Assembly (NCBI RefSeq): GCF_007990755.1
Contig: NZ_BJXA01000022.1
Coordinates: forward strand, 58,963 to 122,962
Direction: 5' to 3'
Origin: Nocardia ninae NBRC 108245
Lineage (GTDB): Bacteria > Actinomycetota > Actinomycetes > Mycobacteriales > Mycobacteriaceae
Length of the DNA: 64,000 nucleotides
This document shows positions 1-8,308 of this stretch, one piece after another. Position 1 is the first letter of the stretch. Each line of letters begins with the position of its first letter. The position numbers were made by a program, and so were the translations under genes. The notes beneath the pieces were generated by a model that saw only the letters and a program-made list of their open reading frames with translations, ran no database searches and was not told the origin of the DNA.

Positions 1-866
1 TCCCACAGTTCCAGCGCGTGATAGAGCCGGTAGAGCTCCAACCTCGCCGCCCAATCCGCAGGCAGCCGTCCATAACCCTCCACCAGCGCGGTCCGCTTGA
101 ACGGGTCACCTTGTACGGCGTAGTAATCGGTCTTGGCGAGATCTACGAGCGGATCCGCAGCGACGGCATTCTCCACATCGATGAACCCGCTCATCTTCCA
201 ACCGTCGCCCTAGCGCTCGACAAGGACATTTCCTTCATGGAAGTCGTTGTGGCACAACACCGGCGCTTCGCAGCGACGGAACAGGCGGGCCCGTTTCGCG
301 GCATAGTCCCGGATACCGGTGTGCAGTTCCGGGTCACCGCCGAGCTCCTCGAACTCGGCGAGTTTCTTCGTGAACTGACGCGTCATATAGGCCGTGTTGT
401 CCGGCTCGGGATCCAAGATCCGGGTCGTCAGATAACCGTAGGCGCTCTGCCCGATCCGGTGGATCGCTGCCAGCGTCGCGCCGAGCTGACGGTAGACCTG
501 AGCCACCTGCGCAGCATCGAGATCAGCGCTGACATGCGAAAGCGGCATGCCGGGCAGCACGGTCATGACGGTGAAGGCGTAACCGAACAGGGCGGTGTCG
601 GGCTCGACCCGCAGGATCAGCGGGACCGAGCCGATCTCGTGTGCACTCAGCAACCGGTACACCGAGACCTCCTTGGCCTGCTTCCAGCGCCACTGATCGG
701 CATAAATCTTCACGATCACCGCATCCGCGGGCTGCACGCAGCGCACCTCGTAGACCGAACTCAACTGCCCGCCCGTCCGCGGGCAGACTTCGGCTACGGC
801 CACATCCGGCCACACCGGACGGAGGATTTTGGTGGCTTGCGCCTCGCCCAGAAACTGACCGGTCAC
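1..866 (-). pseudogene. Aminoglycoside/choline-type phosphotransferase gene interrupted by an in-frame amber codon
   Basis: The translated strand encodes an APH-fold small-molecule kinase. It has an N-terminal lobe with a VIVK lysine motif and the catalytic loop HNDFHEGN (H-x-D-x4-N). Four codons after that loop a TAG stop (210-212) cuts the frame. The same frame then stays open to the window edge and encodes the expected next segment, SGFIDVENA, which carries the metal-binding Asp, followed by the usual C-terminal helices. Reading therefore resumes in register, so this is a point nonsense mutation and not a frameshift. The start is taken as the GTG at 866 (MTGQFLGEAQ); starts further upstream are possible. 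The 3' end lies outside the window. The truncated product lacks the metal-binding Asp and should be inactive unless the amber codon is suppressed or is a sequencing error. Confidence 0.8.
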
Positions 867-1052
867 ATCCTGACCGTAGATACGGCAGGAGCCCGGATCG
901 ACCGAGTTTCCGGCGCGGTTTCCGGGCGGATCAGGTCCGGGCCTACCCAGGATCGCGAGCGCCGGTACGGACCTAACCGCAGGTATACGCTCAGGTGACA
1001 CCCTTGCGGGGCGCAGTGCCCCCGCGAACAACGAGCGCACCAAGGACCAACG

Positions 1053-1331
1053 ATGACCGAGTCCGGACCGTCCGACACTACCGCGCCGATCACTATCTAC
1101 TGGCGTCGCTGGTGTCCGTACTGCCAGCGCCTAGGTGTCCGACTTCGCCTGGCGGGCATCCCTTTTCGCAAAGTCGACATCACTCGCGATCCGGCGGCCG
1201 CGGCCGAGGTGCGGGCAATCACCGGTGGGGACGAGGTCACGCCTACCGTGCTGGCGAATGGGCACCAACTGGTGAATCCGAGCGTCGATGAGATCCGCGC
1301 AGCCCTCGCCGCGTCTCCCCCAGTGTCGTAA
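1053..1331 (+). CDS. Mycoredoxin / glutaredoxin-like protein
   Basis: This 92-residue thioredoxin-fold protein has the redox motif CPYC at residues 21-24, right after the first beta strand (ITIYWRRW). The cis-proline segment TPTVLANG follows, and the C-terminal NPSVDEIRAAL resembles the end of mycobacterial mycoredoxin-1. Mycoredoxins reduce mycothiol mixed disulfides in actinobacterial cytosol. The length matches the family. It is divergent from the broken phosphotransferase, with no obvious operon partner. A general glutaredoxin-like role is certain from the fold; mycothiol specificity is inferred from family and organism. Confidence 0.88.
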   Translation: MTESGPSDTTAPITIYWRRWCPYCQRLGVRLRLAGIPFRKVDITRDPAAAAEVRAITGGDEVTPTVLANGHQLVNPSVDEIRAALAASPPVS

Positions 1332-1763
1332 CGACGCAGGGTTATCCATAAACAGCTGTCAGTAAGCGATCAATTCGAACGACAGTATATATTCGTTGCC
1401 AGGACAGTTCTGGATGGGTGCAATTTTAGGTAATTTCGGAGTGCGGCACACGCTACCCAGAAATATCGACTGAACTGGCCTTTTGCCGCCCCCGACCCAA
1501 TGCGCTAACCTTTCCGCGATCCATCCCATTCCGATGGTCAGGCATGTGGCCGCCGCACATTGCCCGCCCCGAATGCAGCCGCGACTCCGGCTTGCATTCG
1601 GGGATCCGGAAATGCGATGGACGCTGTTCCACATTTCGCATGAGCGCGCCAAGAGCCTGCTTTACACGTTTCAGATGGCAGTTCTGCCAGCAGTCCTGAC
1701 GTACCGGTAGCTCATGGCTCGGCTACCGGCGTCGCCGAAACAGCAATGGGAGGTAGCGTTTCT
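1332..1763. other. Intergenic stretch without a supportable gene
   Basis: About 430 bases between the mycoredoxin gene and the secreted-protein gene. It is more AT-rich than its surroundings. The open frames here lack ribosome sites and recognisable protein character. I see only the GGGAGG ribosome site at its right end (about 1748-1753), which belongs to the next gene. Confidence 0.5.
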
Positions 1764-2240
1764 ATGCGCACATCAAAGGTGCTAGTAGGCAGCGTTGTGG
1801 CGATCGCCGCGGCACTGCAGATCGGTATTGCCGCAACGGCTTCGGCAGCGGAAGGAGAGTCCCTTTCGGTCGCCGCCGTGGCGCTCGACCCGGACGGAAA
1901 GAACCTGCTGGTCGACGTCCTGTACACCTGCGCGAAAGGCTCGGAGCACAAGTCGCTCAGTGTCACGGTCGAGGAAGCCGCTAAGAAGAAGGCCGCCGAG
2001 GGCGAAGAACCTCCGCCGGCTACGACAGGTATGGGCACGGCACCTACCGGCGACGAGTCGGACCCTGAGATGCAGAAGTTGACGTGTGACGGCACGGAGC
2101 AGCGTAGGACCGTCACCGTCGAGCCTGACGACGAGATGAAGTGGTCGAAGCCCGGAAAGGGCATTGTGAAGGTGGCATTCAGCGACGATGTCCTGTTCCG
2201 GACGGAACACCACGGCGTGCAGTGGATCGGCCTGCCGTAA
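1764..2240 (+). CDS. Secreted acidic protein of unknown function
   Basis: The predicted product has 158 residues. It starts with a classical signal peptide (MRTSKV, a hydrophobic VVAIAALQIGIAAT-like core, then an ASA-like cleavage site near residue 27). The mature part is acidic, with a Lys/Glu/Pro-rich middle and two cysteines (one in LYTCAKG, one in LTCDGT) that could form a disulfide outside the cell. The ATG at 1764 was chosen over the ATG at 1746 because a GGGAGG Shine-Dalgarno sequence lies 10 nt upstream of it. I do not recognise the family, and there is no operon context. Confidence 0.75.
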   Translation: MRTSKVLVGSVVAIAAALQIGIAATASAAEGESLSVAAVALDPDGKNLLVDVLYTCAKGSEHKSLSVTVEEAAKKKAAEGEEPPPATTGMGTAPTGDESDPEMQKLTCDGTEQRRTVTVEPDDEMKWSKPGKGIVKVAFSDDVLFRTEHHGVQWIGLP

Positions 2241-2252
2241 CTTCTCGGCAAG

Positions 2253-2274
2253 CCGGACCGGCACTGCGGTCCGG
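2253..2274. terminator. Hairpin between convergent genes
   Basis: A CCGGACC/GGTCCGG stem of 7 bp with an 8-nt loop lies between the convergent stop codons at 2240 and 2290. There is no T-run, so termination is inferred from position. Confidence 0.4.
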
Positions 2275-2289
2275 TATAGATCCGGAAAC

Positions 2290-3438
2290 TCACATGAACG
2301 ACGATTCTTTGGTCAACCCCAAAGATTCGTCACCACCGGTGATGATCGGCTGACAGTTACCGACCCCGGTCGCACCGGTGGAATCAATCACCCGAACCAC
2401 GGTGTCGCGGATCTGGTGTAGCCGGCGAGCGGATTCGTAGGTGGCGCAGTCCTCGATCCGCTCGCCGTCCACGTGCAGACCCGGCCCGAGCCACGAACCG
2501 TGGTGACGTCCTTCGAAGCCGAAGTAGAGTCCGGCGCCGAGATGAAACCCAGTGTCCGACAGAGTTTCCAGTGTCAGAACCCGCTCGGTGCCGTCCTCCG
2601 TGATCGCACGGATCAACCCACCACGCAGTCGCCGGTTGTCCGGGTCGTAGGACAACTCGGGCACCAGATCCTTCCACTTCTCGAACCGTCCGTCCGCGTG
2701 CTCCACCCCACCCATCACGGTTTTGCTGAAAAACCCGTCCATCTGCACGATTTGGTAGTGCAGGTGCAGCCCGTACCGTGACCCGTCCGCACGAGTCATC
2801 AAAATCGGCGCCCAGATCATCCGGAACGAGACCTCCGGCGGCAGCTCCATCGACTCCACATCACCGAGCGGCACCCCGACGTCGTACCGCACACCCCACG
2901 AGTGATCCCTGGTCGACACCCAGTCCGCGAACGTGCTCCGCTGCCCATCGATGCTGACCCACCCTGAGGCCGTGCCGATCTGGTGATAGCGCACGAGATC
3001 CGACATCACCCGATACCCACGCCGCAGGTGTGTCCGATCCTCGAGCTGCGCGGGCAAAGCCGCCTCGAAGAGCCAGTCGAAAGCCACCGGCTGGCAATCG
3101 TTTTCCGCCAGCCGGAACCGAATCTTGCGCAGCGGCTCCACGATCTCGTATTCGATCGGGCCCACCGACAACTCCTCCGGCGTCGGCGCGAGGGTCCGGC
3201 TCCCCCGCACCGTGACCTGCTCGACGCCCCGCGAGATCCCCGCGTACCCGTCGAGCACATTGCGATTCTTGTACTGCCCCAAGCCGAAACCCAACTGCAC
3301 CGACCCGTCCGGCGCACACGCCATCGCGCACACCTTCTCGGTCCACGCCAGGTCACTGGTGCCGACCGTCGCCACGGTATCGACGATCTGATGGTTGAAA
3401 CCTTCGTCGGCAGCGCCGAGCGGTCCGATCGGATTCAC
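2290..3438 (-). CDS. Conserved protein, possible AttH/CrtC-like lipocalin fold (DUF7064/7065 type)
   Basis: The product is a soluble protein of about 380 residues without signal peptide or membrane segment. It contains the motif STRDHSWGVRYD, in which DHSWG resembles the DH-x-WG signature of AttH/CrtC (hydroxyneurosporene synthase-like) double-lipocalin proteins. Other visible stretches are SYDPDNRRLRGG and repeated Gly/Trp-rich beta segments. The start is uncertain: GTG at 3438 (VNPIGPLGAADE) is preferred, but the frame is open to 3492. It lies downstream of an EamA transporter gene in the same direction, about 105 nt away. The substrate is unknown, and the family assignment is tentative. 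Confidence 0.65.
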   Translation of the reverse strand: MNPIGPLGAADEGFNHQIVDTVATVGTSDLAWTEKVCAMACAPDGSVQLGFGLGQYKNRNVLDGYAGISRGVEQVTVRGSRTLAPTPEELSVGPIEYEIVEPLRKIRFRLAENDCQPVAFDWLFEAALPAQLEDRTHLRRGYRVMSDLVRYHQIGTASGWVSIDGQRSTFADWVSTRDHSWGVRYDVGVPLGDVESMELPPEVSFRMIWAPILMTRADGSRYGLHLHYQIVQMDGFFSKTVMGGVEHADGRFEKWKDLVPELSYDPDNRRLRGGLIRAITEDGTERVLTLETLSDTGFHLGAGLYFGFEGRHHGSWLGPGLHVDGERIEDCATYESARRLHQIRDTVVRVIDSTGATGVGNCQPIITGGDESLGLTKESSFM

Positions 3439-3543
3439 GCCGCCCGTCGTAACACGTTGCGCGCGCCCAGGTCGAGCACCGATCCCGCCCACTGGAAAAC
3501 GCCGCCCATGGGATCGCCCTTGCCCACGCGGAACTGCTGCACC

Positions 3544-4437
3544 TCAACACTTCTCAGCAGTACGTGTCGCACCCGCGGAAGCAGCCACCACGCAGATGAC
3601 CCCCACCCACTGCGGAATATTCATGAACTGACCGAGCACGATCAGCCCGGCCAACGCCGCGACCGCAGGCTCCAAACTCATCAGCACCCCGAACACCCGA
3701 GGCGGAATCCGCCGCAGCGCCTCCAATTCTACCGAGTACGGCAGCACCGACGACAACATCGCCACCGCGAATCCCATTGTGAGAACTTCAGATTCGAGCA
3801 ACGCACGCCCCGCGTCGACCACCCCGAGCGGCGCCATCAGCACCCCACCGAACGCCATCGCGATCGCCAACCCACCTCCACCACTGGTCCGCTCGCCGAG
3901 CGCCGCACTCAACAGAATGTAGGACGCCCACAACACCCCCGCCCCGAACGCCAACAGCACCCCGACCCCGTCGACCGCCCCATCGACCTGGGTCAACAAC
4001 ACCACTCCGCCCCCGGCCAGCAGCACCCACAGCGGATCCGTCCAACGCCGCGACCCACCCAACGCCACGGCCAGCGGCCCGAGAAACTCGATCGTCACCG
4101 CCATCCCGAGCGGTATCCGATCGATCGCCGCATAGAACAGCAGATTCATCACCCCCAGCACCGCCCCACACCCCAGCACCACCGGGACCGCCTGCCGCCC
4201 GACCCGCAGCGCGGACCGCCACACCACCAGCAACACCACCCCGCCGAACACCAGCCGCATACTGACCGCCCCCGCAGCCCCCGTCGCGGACAACAACTGC
4301 TTGGCCAGCGCAGCCCCCACCTGCACACTGACGATCCCTGTCAGAACCAACGCCGTAGGCGGCACCCCGCTGAGCCCCCGCTCGACCACTCCCCCAGCCC
4401 CACCCCCCATCCCCACCTGCTCGACGTCGATCGCCAC
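3544..4437 (-). CDS. EamA/DMT-superfamily transporter (RhtA-like)
   Basis: This inner-membrane protein has ten predicted hydrophobic segments arranged as two EamA repeats. Each repeat is rich in Gly/Ala/Val, and the late segment SLEPAVAALAGLIVLGQ is typical of the family. Homologues such as RhtA and YdcZ-like exporters move amino acids or drugs outward. The GTG at 4437 has GGAGGG nine bases upstream and is preferred over the GTG at 4458. The MerR gene upstream runs the same way but is about 120 nt distant. The substrate cannot be told from sequence. Confidence 0.85.
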   Translation of the reverse strand: MAIDVEQVGMGGGAGGVVERGLSGVPPTALVLTGIVSVQVGAALAKQLLSATGAAGAVSMRLVFGGVVLLVVWRSALRVGRQAVPVVLGCGAVLGVMNLLFYAAIDRIPLGMAVTIEFLGPLAVALGGSRRWTDPLWVLLAGGGVVLLTQVDGAVDGVGVLLAFGAGVLWASYILLSAALGERTSGGGGLAIAMAFGGVLMAPLGVVDAGRALLESEVLTMGFAVAMLSSVLPYSVELEALRRIPPRVFGVLMSLEPAVAALAGLIVLGQFMNIPQWVGVICVVAASAGATRTAEKC

Positions 4438-4561
4438 CCCGACATCCCCTCCCTCCACTACCCATCATCCGCACCCTCCCCCTGTCCGGATACCCAGAAA
4501 ACATAGGGGTACGGACCCACCCCACTTGACGCGAACACCCGCTACGTCGAGAACACCTGCG

Positions 4562-4996
4562 TTACATCGACTCCGCCCGGATCGCTTGCCGTGCGGGCAG
4601 GTTCGGCCGGTCCTCCGCAGGACAGGGATCCACCTGAATGTCGTCCGGCGGCGTCGCCGCGATAATGGCCGCCAACGTCGCCTTGGCGGCTTCGAGATCC
4701 GCTATGGCACGGGCGATTCGGTCATGCTCGCGATAGAGGTCGGGCAGCATGTCGGGGCAGGCGGGTGCCAGGCCGGCACCGGTATCGACCATGCACGGCA
4801 ACAACTCGCCGATCGTGTGTGTCCCGAGCCCTGCCGACAAGAGAATGCGGATGTGCTGGACGGTGTGCACGTCACGCTCGCTGTACTCCCGGTAGCCACT
4901 GGGTCTGCGCTCCGGCTTCAGCAGGTGCTGTTCCTCGTAATAGCGCAGCAGGCGAACGCTGACGCCGGTCCGCTCGGACAGAGCTCCAATGCGCAC
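4562..4996 (-). CDS. MerR-family transcriptional regulator
   Basis: The 144-residue product has the MerR winged helix at its N-terminus (MRIGALSERTGVSVRLLRYY, then PSGYREYSERDV), a long dimerisation helix, and a cysteine-containing C-terminal half (LLPCM, PACPDM, DPCPAE). It is divergent from the imine-reductase-like gene. The shared promoter has the stretched 19-bp spacer with a dyad inside it, which MerR proteins need. The effector is unknown. The cysteines are not in the known metal-sensor pattern, so an organic ligand is as likely. GTG start at 4996. Confidence 0.88.
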   Translation of the reverse strand: MRIGALSERTGVSVRLLRYYEEQHLLKPERRPSGYREYSERDVHTVQHIRILLSAGLGTHTIGELLPCMVDTGAGLAPACPDMLPDLYREHDRIARAIADLEAAKATLAAIIAATPPDDIQVDPCPAEDRPNLPARQAIRAESM

Positions 4997-5022
4997 GTGT
5001 CGATCACCACATCGTCTCGAGG

Positions 5023-5053
5023 TTGAGTCTCACATTATGTGAGACTTTAGCGT
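5023..5053 (+). promoter_or_regulatory. MerR-type promoter/operator of the imine-reductase-like gene
   Basis: The -35 element TTGAGT (5023-5028) and -10 element TAGCGT (5048-5053) are 19 bp apart. The spacer and -35 hold a perfect dyad, AGTCTCAC-N5-GTGAGACT (5026-5046). The ATG follows 7 nt after the -10, so the transcript is probably leaderless. Long spacers with a central dyad are the hallmark of MerR-activated promoters. Confidence 0.7.
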
Positions 5054-5060
5054 TTTCCGT

Positions 5061-5954
5061 ATGACAGCTCCGCAATCGACCAGTTCCGTCACCGTCGTCG
5101 GCCTCGGACCGATGGGCATCGCGCTCGCCGAAACACTACTGCAGCAAGGGCATTCGTTAACTGTCTGGAATCGGACACCGGGGAAGGCGGACGGCCTCAT
5201 CGCGCGCGGGGTCCACCGCGCGGGGAGCATCACCGAAGCGATCTCCGCAAGCGCAGTCACCCTGCTGTGCTTGAAGGACTACGACACCGTCTATGACATC
5301 TTCGACGCGGCGGATGACGCGCTGCGGGGCAGTGTCCTGGTGAATTTGAACTCCGGCACGCCGAGCGAGGCGCACGCGGCGGCCGAGTGGGCGGCGAAGG
5401 CAGGCGCCGACTACCTCGACGGTGCGATCATGGTGCCGCCCTTCCTCGTCGGCAATCCCGAATCAGTTTTTCTCTATAGCGGGTCACGCGAGGTCTTCGA
5501 CAAACACCACGCGACGCTCGCGACGCTCGGTAACCCCCGCTATCTCGGGGCCGATACCGGCTTGGCCGTTCTCTACAACACGGCGCTACTAGACCTCATG
5601 TACGCCACCATAAACGGATTCCTGCACGCCGCTGCGCTGGTCGGTTCGGCGAATGTCGCCGCGGAAACATTCGCCGAACTCGCACTCGACTGGTTTCTGC
5701 CCTTCGTGGTGACTCCGTACCTCGTCCAGCAGGCACCCAACCTGGACAAGGCCAACTACCCCGGCGACTTCGGCACCATGGAAATGAACCTGAACGGGCT
5801 CGAGCACATCATCCGCACCAGTGTGGAGCAGGGCATCCAGCCCGACCTTCCACAGCTGATGCGGGCATTCGGCGAACGCGCGAGCGCCGAGGGCTACCGC
5901 ACCAACAATTACCTGTCCGTCTTCGAGGTATTCAAGCGGTCGACCAGCGCGTGA
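5061..5954 (+). CDS. NAD(P)-dependent oxidoreductase of the imine reductase / beta-hydroxyacid dehydrogenase superfamily
   Basis: The 297-residue protein opens with a Rossmann fold (VTVVGLGPMG, GxGxxG at residues 14-19, followed by WNRTPGKAD, whose Asn-Arg-Thr suggests NADPH). An interdomain helix follows with LYNTALLDLMY, which resembles the equivalent helix of imine reductases. The C-terminal helical domain dimerises in this family. Such enzymes reduce cyclic imines or beta-hydroxyacids. The classic catalytic Lys of beta-hydroxyacid dehydrogenases is replaced by the imine-reductase-like Asn-Thr region. It is expressed from a MerR-type promoter and probably induced by the regulator's ligand. 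Confidence 0.82.
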   Translation: MTAPQSTSSVTVVGLGPMGIALAETLLQQGHSLTVWNRTPGKADGLIARGVHRAGSITEAISASAVTLLCLKDYDTVYDIFDAADDALRGSVLVNLNSGTPSEAHAAAEWAAKAGADYLDGAIMVPPFLVGNPESVFLYSGSREVFDKHHATLATLGNPRYLGADTGLAVLYNTALLDLMYATINGFLHAAALVGSANVAAETFAELALDWFLPFVVTPYLVQQAPNLDKANYPGDFGTMEMNLNGLEHIIRTSVEQGIQPDLPQLMRAFGERASAEGYRTNNYLSVFEVFKRSTSA

Positions 5955-5963
5955 CTACCAGCG

Positions 5964-6293
5964 CTAGGACCGCCCCAGCGCCTTCTCGAGCTGCCCCTTG
6001 TTCATCTTCGAGCGCCCCTTGATACCGCGCTGACGGGCCTCGTTGTAGAGCTGGTCGCGGGTCATCCCCCTGGGCCCCTTACGACCGGACCGCTGCCCGC
6101 CCCGGCTCTGCGGGGACTTGTCCCGGACCGAGGACCGGCTCGCCGTCTTCGACTCGCCGGACTGGGCGCGATTCTTGTTGACCGTACGAGCGGCGATTTC
6201 TTTCGCCCGCTTGGTGCTCGCACCGCGGTCCTCGGCCGAGTCCTTGATGTGCTCGTACTGCCGTTCCCTTTTGCCACTCCACTCTTTCGGCAT
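5964..6293 (-). CDS. Small basic protein with Rho_N/SAP-like C-terminus (plasmid-stabilisation-like)
   Basis: The 109-residue product is very basic. The N-terminal part (MPKEWSGKRERQYEHIKDS) and the AAR-VNKNRA segment match small actinobacterial and haloarchaeal 'plasmid stabilisation'/DUF7218-type proteins. The C-terminus (TRDQLYNEARQRGIKGRS then MNKGQLEKAL) is a Rho_N/SAP-like helix-extended-helix that binds nucleic acid in related proteins. The ATG at 6293 is backed by a full AGGAGGTG ribosome site. A chromosomal nucleic-acid-binding or stress role is inferred. It converges with the imine-reductase-like gene. Confidence 0.78.
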   Translation of the reverse strand: MPKEWSGKRERQYEHIKDSAEDRGASTKRAKEIAARTVNKNRAQSGESKTASRSSVRDKSPQSRGGQRSGRKGPRGMTRDQLYNEARQRGIKGRSKMNKGQLEKALGRS

Positions 6294-6357
6294 GTCACAC
6301 CTCCTGCGCATCGAATACCCAGGCATCAACAGGCAAACCTGCCGTCGGAATTTTCGG

Positions 6358-6705
6358 TCAACGGCGGCGTAGCTGGACTCTGGCGGACCGGCCGCCGGTC
6401 GGCGCCGATCCCTCGTGCGCACTGGTCAGAGCGAGCATGGCCAAGCCGGTATCGCGGATCAACATGTCCAGGTCATCGACCAGAGCGGTGATGGTGTCGC
6501 GGAGCTGGGGCTGGGTCGCGGGGTCGAGTGCATCGAGGACATGATGCAGTCGCAGACCCACATCGAACAGGTGTCGAACCAACCGGTCGCCGACGTCGGC
6601 GAATTGCGCGTTACCGCCGAGGGATTCGAACAATAGGTCGGATCGCTGCGGGCGGTGCACACGCGTGGAATTGCCGGTGTAGTCGAGTCGCGCGGAGTCA
6701 GGCAT
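6358..6705 (-). CDS. Small hypothetical helical protein
   Basis: The 115-residue soluble protein (MPDSARLDYTGN...) has an amphipathic helical centre, with repeated Leu/Val/Asp around DRLVRHLFDVGLRLHHVLDAL and TALVDDLDMLI. It ends in an Arg-rich tail. The ATG at 6705 has a strong AAGGAGGAGG site just upstream. It lies 64 nt upstream of the DUF7218-type gene and may be cotranscribed with it. I do not recognise the family. Confidence 0.65.
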   Translation of the reverse strand: MPDSARLDYTGNSTRVHRPQRSDLLFESLGGNAQFADVGDRLVRHLFDVGLRLHHVLDALDPATQPQLRDTITALVDDLDMLIRDTGLAMLALTSAHEGSAPTGGRSARVQLRRR

Positions 6706-6854
6706 GTCCTCCTCCTTCGTTGGTAGGTGGGTAAACGCCTGCGAGCCGCACTTCGGGACTCGGACCAGATCTTTAATTTTAGGGTTACTTAAGCAATTTT
6801 CGCTATCGCGTCCATGCCCCGAAACCGATCCGCAACAGGTGGGACAATGAAGAC

Positions 6855-7265
6855 ATGCCCGCCAACCACGCAAGCGAGACGCGTGCGCTGTCGGTAGAGG
6901 AATCTCTGGACCTGCTCCACAGCGTCTGCTTCGGCCGCATCGCGTTCTCGCGGCACGCCTTGCCCGCGATCCGGCCTGTCCGGCACACGGTCGTCAACGG
7001 CTGCATTGTGATCGCCGCCGACCCGGCGATGATCCGCACGCTGCACAGACAGGTTGTCGCCTACGAGGTCGACACCATCGATCACCAGACCACGCTCGGC
7101 CGGTGCGTGATCATCACCGGCGTCGCCGACACCGTCACCGACCGTCAGGAACTCGCCAAGTACCAGGCTCACCTGCAACCGTCGGCCGCGCAGGACAATC
7201 AGCTGATCGTCATTGATCCGGACATCATCACCGGCATCGAATACGTCGGCAGCAACGGGGCATGA
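6855..7265 (+). CDS. Pyridoxamine 5'-phosphate oxidase-family flavin-binding protein
   Basis: The 136-residue product has the split-barrel pattern of the PPOX superfamily: SVCFGRIAFSRHALPAIRPVRH, then VVNGCIVIAAD, a V-x-YEVDTID strand and a GRCVIITGVAD strand. Actinobacterial members bind FMN, F420 or heme and act as oxidoreductases. It is a single-gene unit divergent from the 115-residue protein. The cofactor cannot be fixed from sequence. Just downstream lies the operator-like site of the PopR-type gene. Confidence 0.82.
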   Translation: MPANHASETRALSVEESLDLLHSVCFGRIAFSRHALPAIRPVRHTVVNGCIVIAADPAMIRTLHRQVVAYEVDTIDHQTTLGRCVIITGVADTVTDRQELAKYQAHLQPSAAQDNQLIVIDPDIITGIEYVGSNGA

Positions 7266-7273
7266 CCGAGTTT

Positions 7274-7290
7274 GTCTGCCCTGGGTGAAC
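7274..7290 (+). promoter_or_regulatory. PopR-like operator upstream of the regulator gene
   Basis: The 17-bp site GTCTGCC-CTG-GGTGAAC is a degenerate copy of the site before the clpP operon (8952-8968). It ends exactly 40 nt before the ATG at 7331, the same distance as the clpP site, which suggests autoregulation. Confidence 0.5.
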
Positions 7291-7330
7291 ATGGTTCGGG
7301 CCGGCGCGGCGGGGTGTAAGACTCGTCGGT

Positions 7331-7708
7331 ATGGCAGCAGAAGAGGATGGCGTCGTAGTCGATCTCGATGCGCGCCGCCGTAGCGAATCCCGCAGCGACC
7401 GGGTCGAAACGGCGTCGCCGCTGCTGCGCGCCGTCTACGGCGAAGTGCTGCGCGACGAGCGGCTGGATCAGGACCGCACGCTGGCCGACGTGGCGACCGA
7501 CGTCGGTATGTCCAAGCAGTACCTGTCCGAGATCGAGCGGGGACGCAAGGAAGCATCGTCGGAGATGCTGCGTTCGATCTGCTTCGCGCTCGGGCTGCCC
7601 GTCGAGTCCCTGCTTTTTCGCGGCGCTCGGAAACTGGGCGCGCTGCGGCAACTGCAACTGCACCGCCGCCCGGTCTCCGAGGCGCGCGTCGAGCTGCTGG
7701 CGGCCTGA
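7331..7708 (+). CDS. PopR/ClgR-type XRE-family regulator with C-terminal LAA degron
   Basis: The 125-residue DNA-binding protein has an HTH_3 domain at about residues 35-95 (LRDERLDQDRTLADVATDVG, MSKQYLSEIERG, then LGLPVESLLF). That is the layout of ClgR and PopR, which control clp genes in actinobacteria. It ends in ELLAA; PopR is known to be degraded by ClpP through its C-terminal alanines, so this tail may set up feedback. The gene faces the clpP operon with only 4 nt between stop codons. A matching operator sits 40 nt before both genes' start codons. Orthology to PopR is inferred from these three points. Confidence 0.85.
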   Translation: MAAEEDGVVVDLDARRRSESRSDRVETASPLLRAVYGEVLRDERLDQDRTLADVATDVGMSKQYLSEIERGRKEASSEMLRSICFALGLPVESLLFRGARKLGALRQLQLHRRPVSEARVELLAA

Positions 7709-7712
7709 GCCG

Positions 7713-8306
7713 TCAGTGGTCGCGGGTGAAGATCAGCTCGTCGGCCAGGCCGTACTCCACCGCCTCCTGCGCGGTGAACACCCGATCGCGGGCGGTGTCC
7801 TTGCGTAGCTGTTCAACGCTCTGACCGGTGTGCTTGCTCAGAATGGCCTCGGTCTGCGCGCGCACCCGCATCACCTCCGCCGCCTGCAGCGCCAGGTCCG
7901 AGATGGTGCCCTGCCCCTGCGCCGACGGTTGATGCAGCAGCACGCGTGAGTGGTTCAGCACGTACCGGCGCCCCGGCGTGCCCGCCGCCAACAGCACCGC
8001 CGCGGCGGACACCGCCTGCCCCATGGCGTAGGTCTCGACCGGTGTGCGCATGAACTGCATGGTGTCGTAGATGGCCAGCATCGCCGTGTTCGAGCCGCCC
8101 GGCGAGTTGATGTACAGACTGATCTCTCGATCCGGCGACTCCGACTCGAGGTGCAGCAGTTGCGCCATCACGACATTCGCGACGCCGTCGTCGATCTCGG
8201 TGCCCAGGAAGATGATTCGGTCATTGAGCAGTCGGCTGAAGACGTCGAAGGAGCGCTCGCCGTTCGGCGTGCGTTCGATGACATGGGGAATCGTGTACTG
8301 GGACAT
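7713..8306 (-). CDS. clpP: ATP-dependent Clp protease proteolytic subunit (second gene of pair)
   Basis: The 197-residue ClpP has the full triad: Ser in [14 protein letters not shown], His in VLLHQPSA and Asp in ARDRVFTA. It also has the oxyanion-hole segment LYINSPGGS. It starts (ATG 8306) 2 nt after the stop of the upstream clpP, so the two are translationally coupled and probably form a mixed tetradecamer. No clpX or tig lies nearby. This suggests the accessory (Streptomyces clpP3/P4-like) pair and not the housekeeping one, although that is inferred from context. Confidence 0.93.
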   Translation of the reverse strand: MSQYTIPHVIERTPNGERSFDVFSRLLNDRIIFLGTEIDDGVANVVMAQLLHLESESPDREISLYINSPGGSNTAMLAIYDTMQFMRTPVETYAMGQAVSAAAVLLAAGTPGRRYVLNHSRVLLHQPSAQGQGTISDLALQAAEVMRVRAQTEAILSKHTGQSVEQLRKDTARDRVFTAQEAVEYGLADELIFTRDH

Positions 8307-8308
8307 GG

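Noticed and set aside
18-998. Plus-strand frame at the left edge
   Set aside because: It is antisense to the phosphotransferase remnant and has no domain signature.
2983-4506. Long plus-strand open frame (507 codons) over the EamA gene
   Set aside because: It is antisense to a clear transporter and reads as low-complexity Arg/Pro/His sequence, typical of shadow frames in GC-rich DNA.
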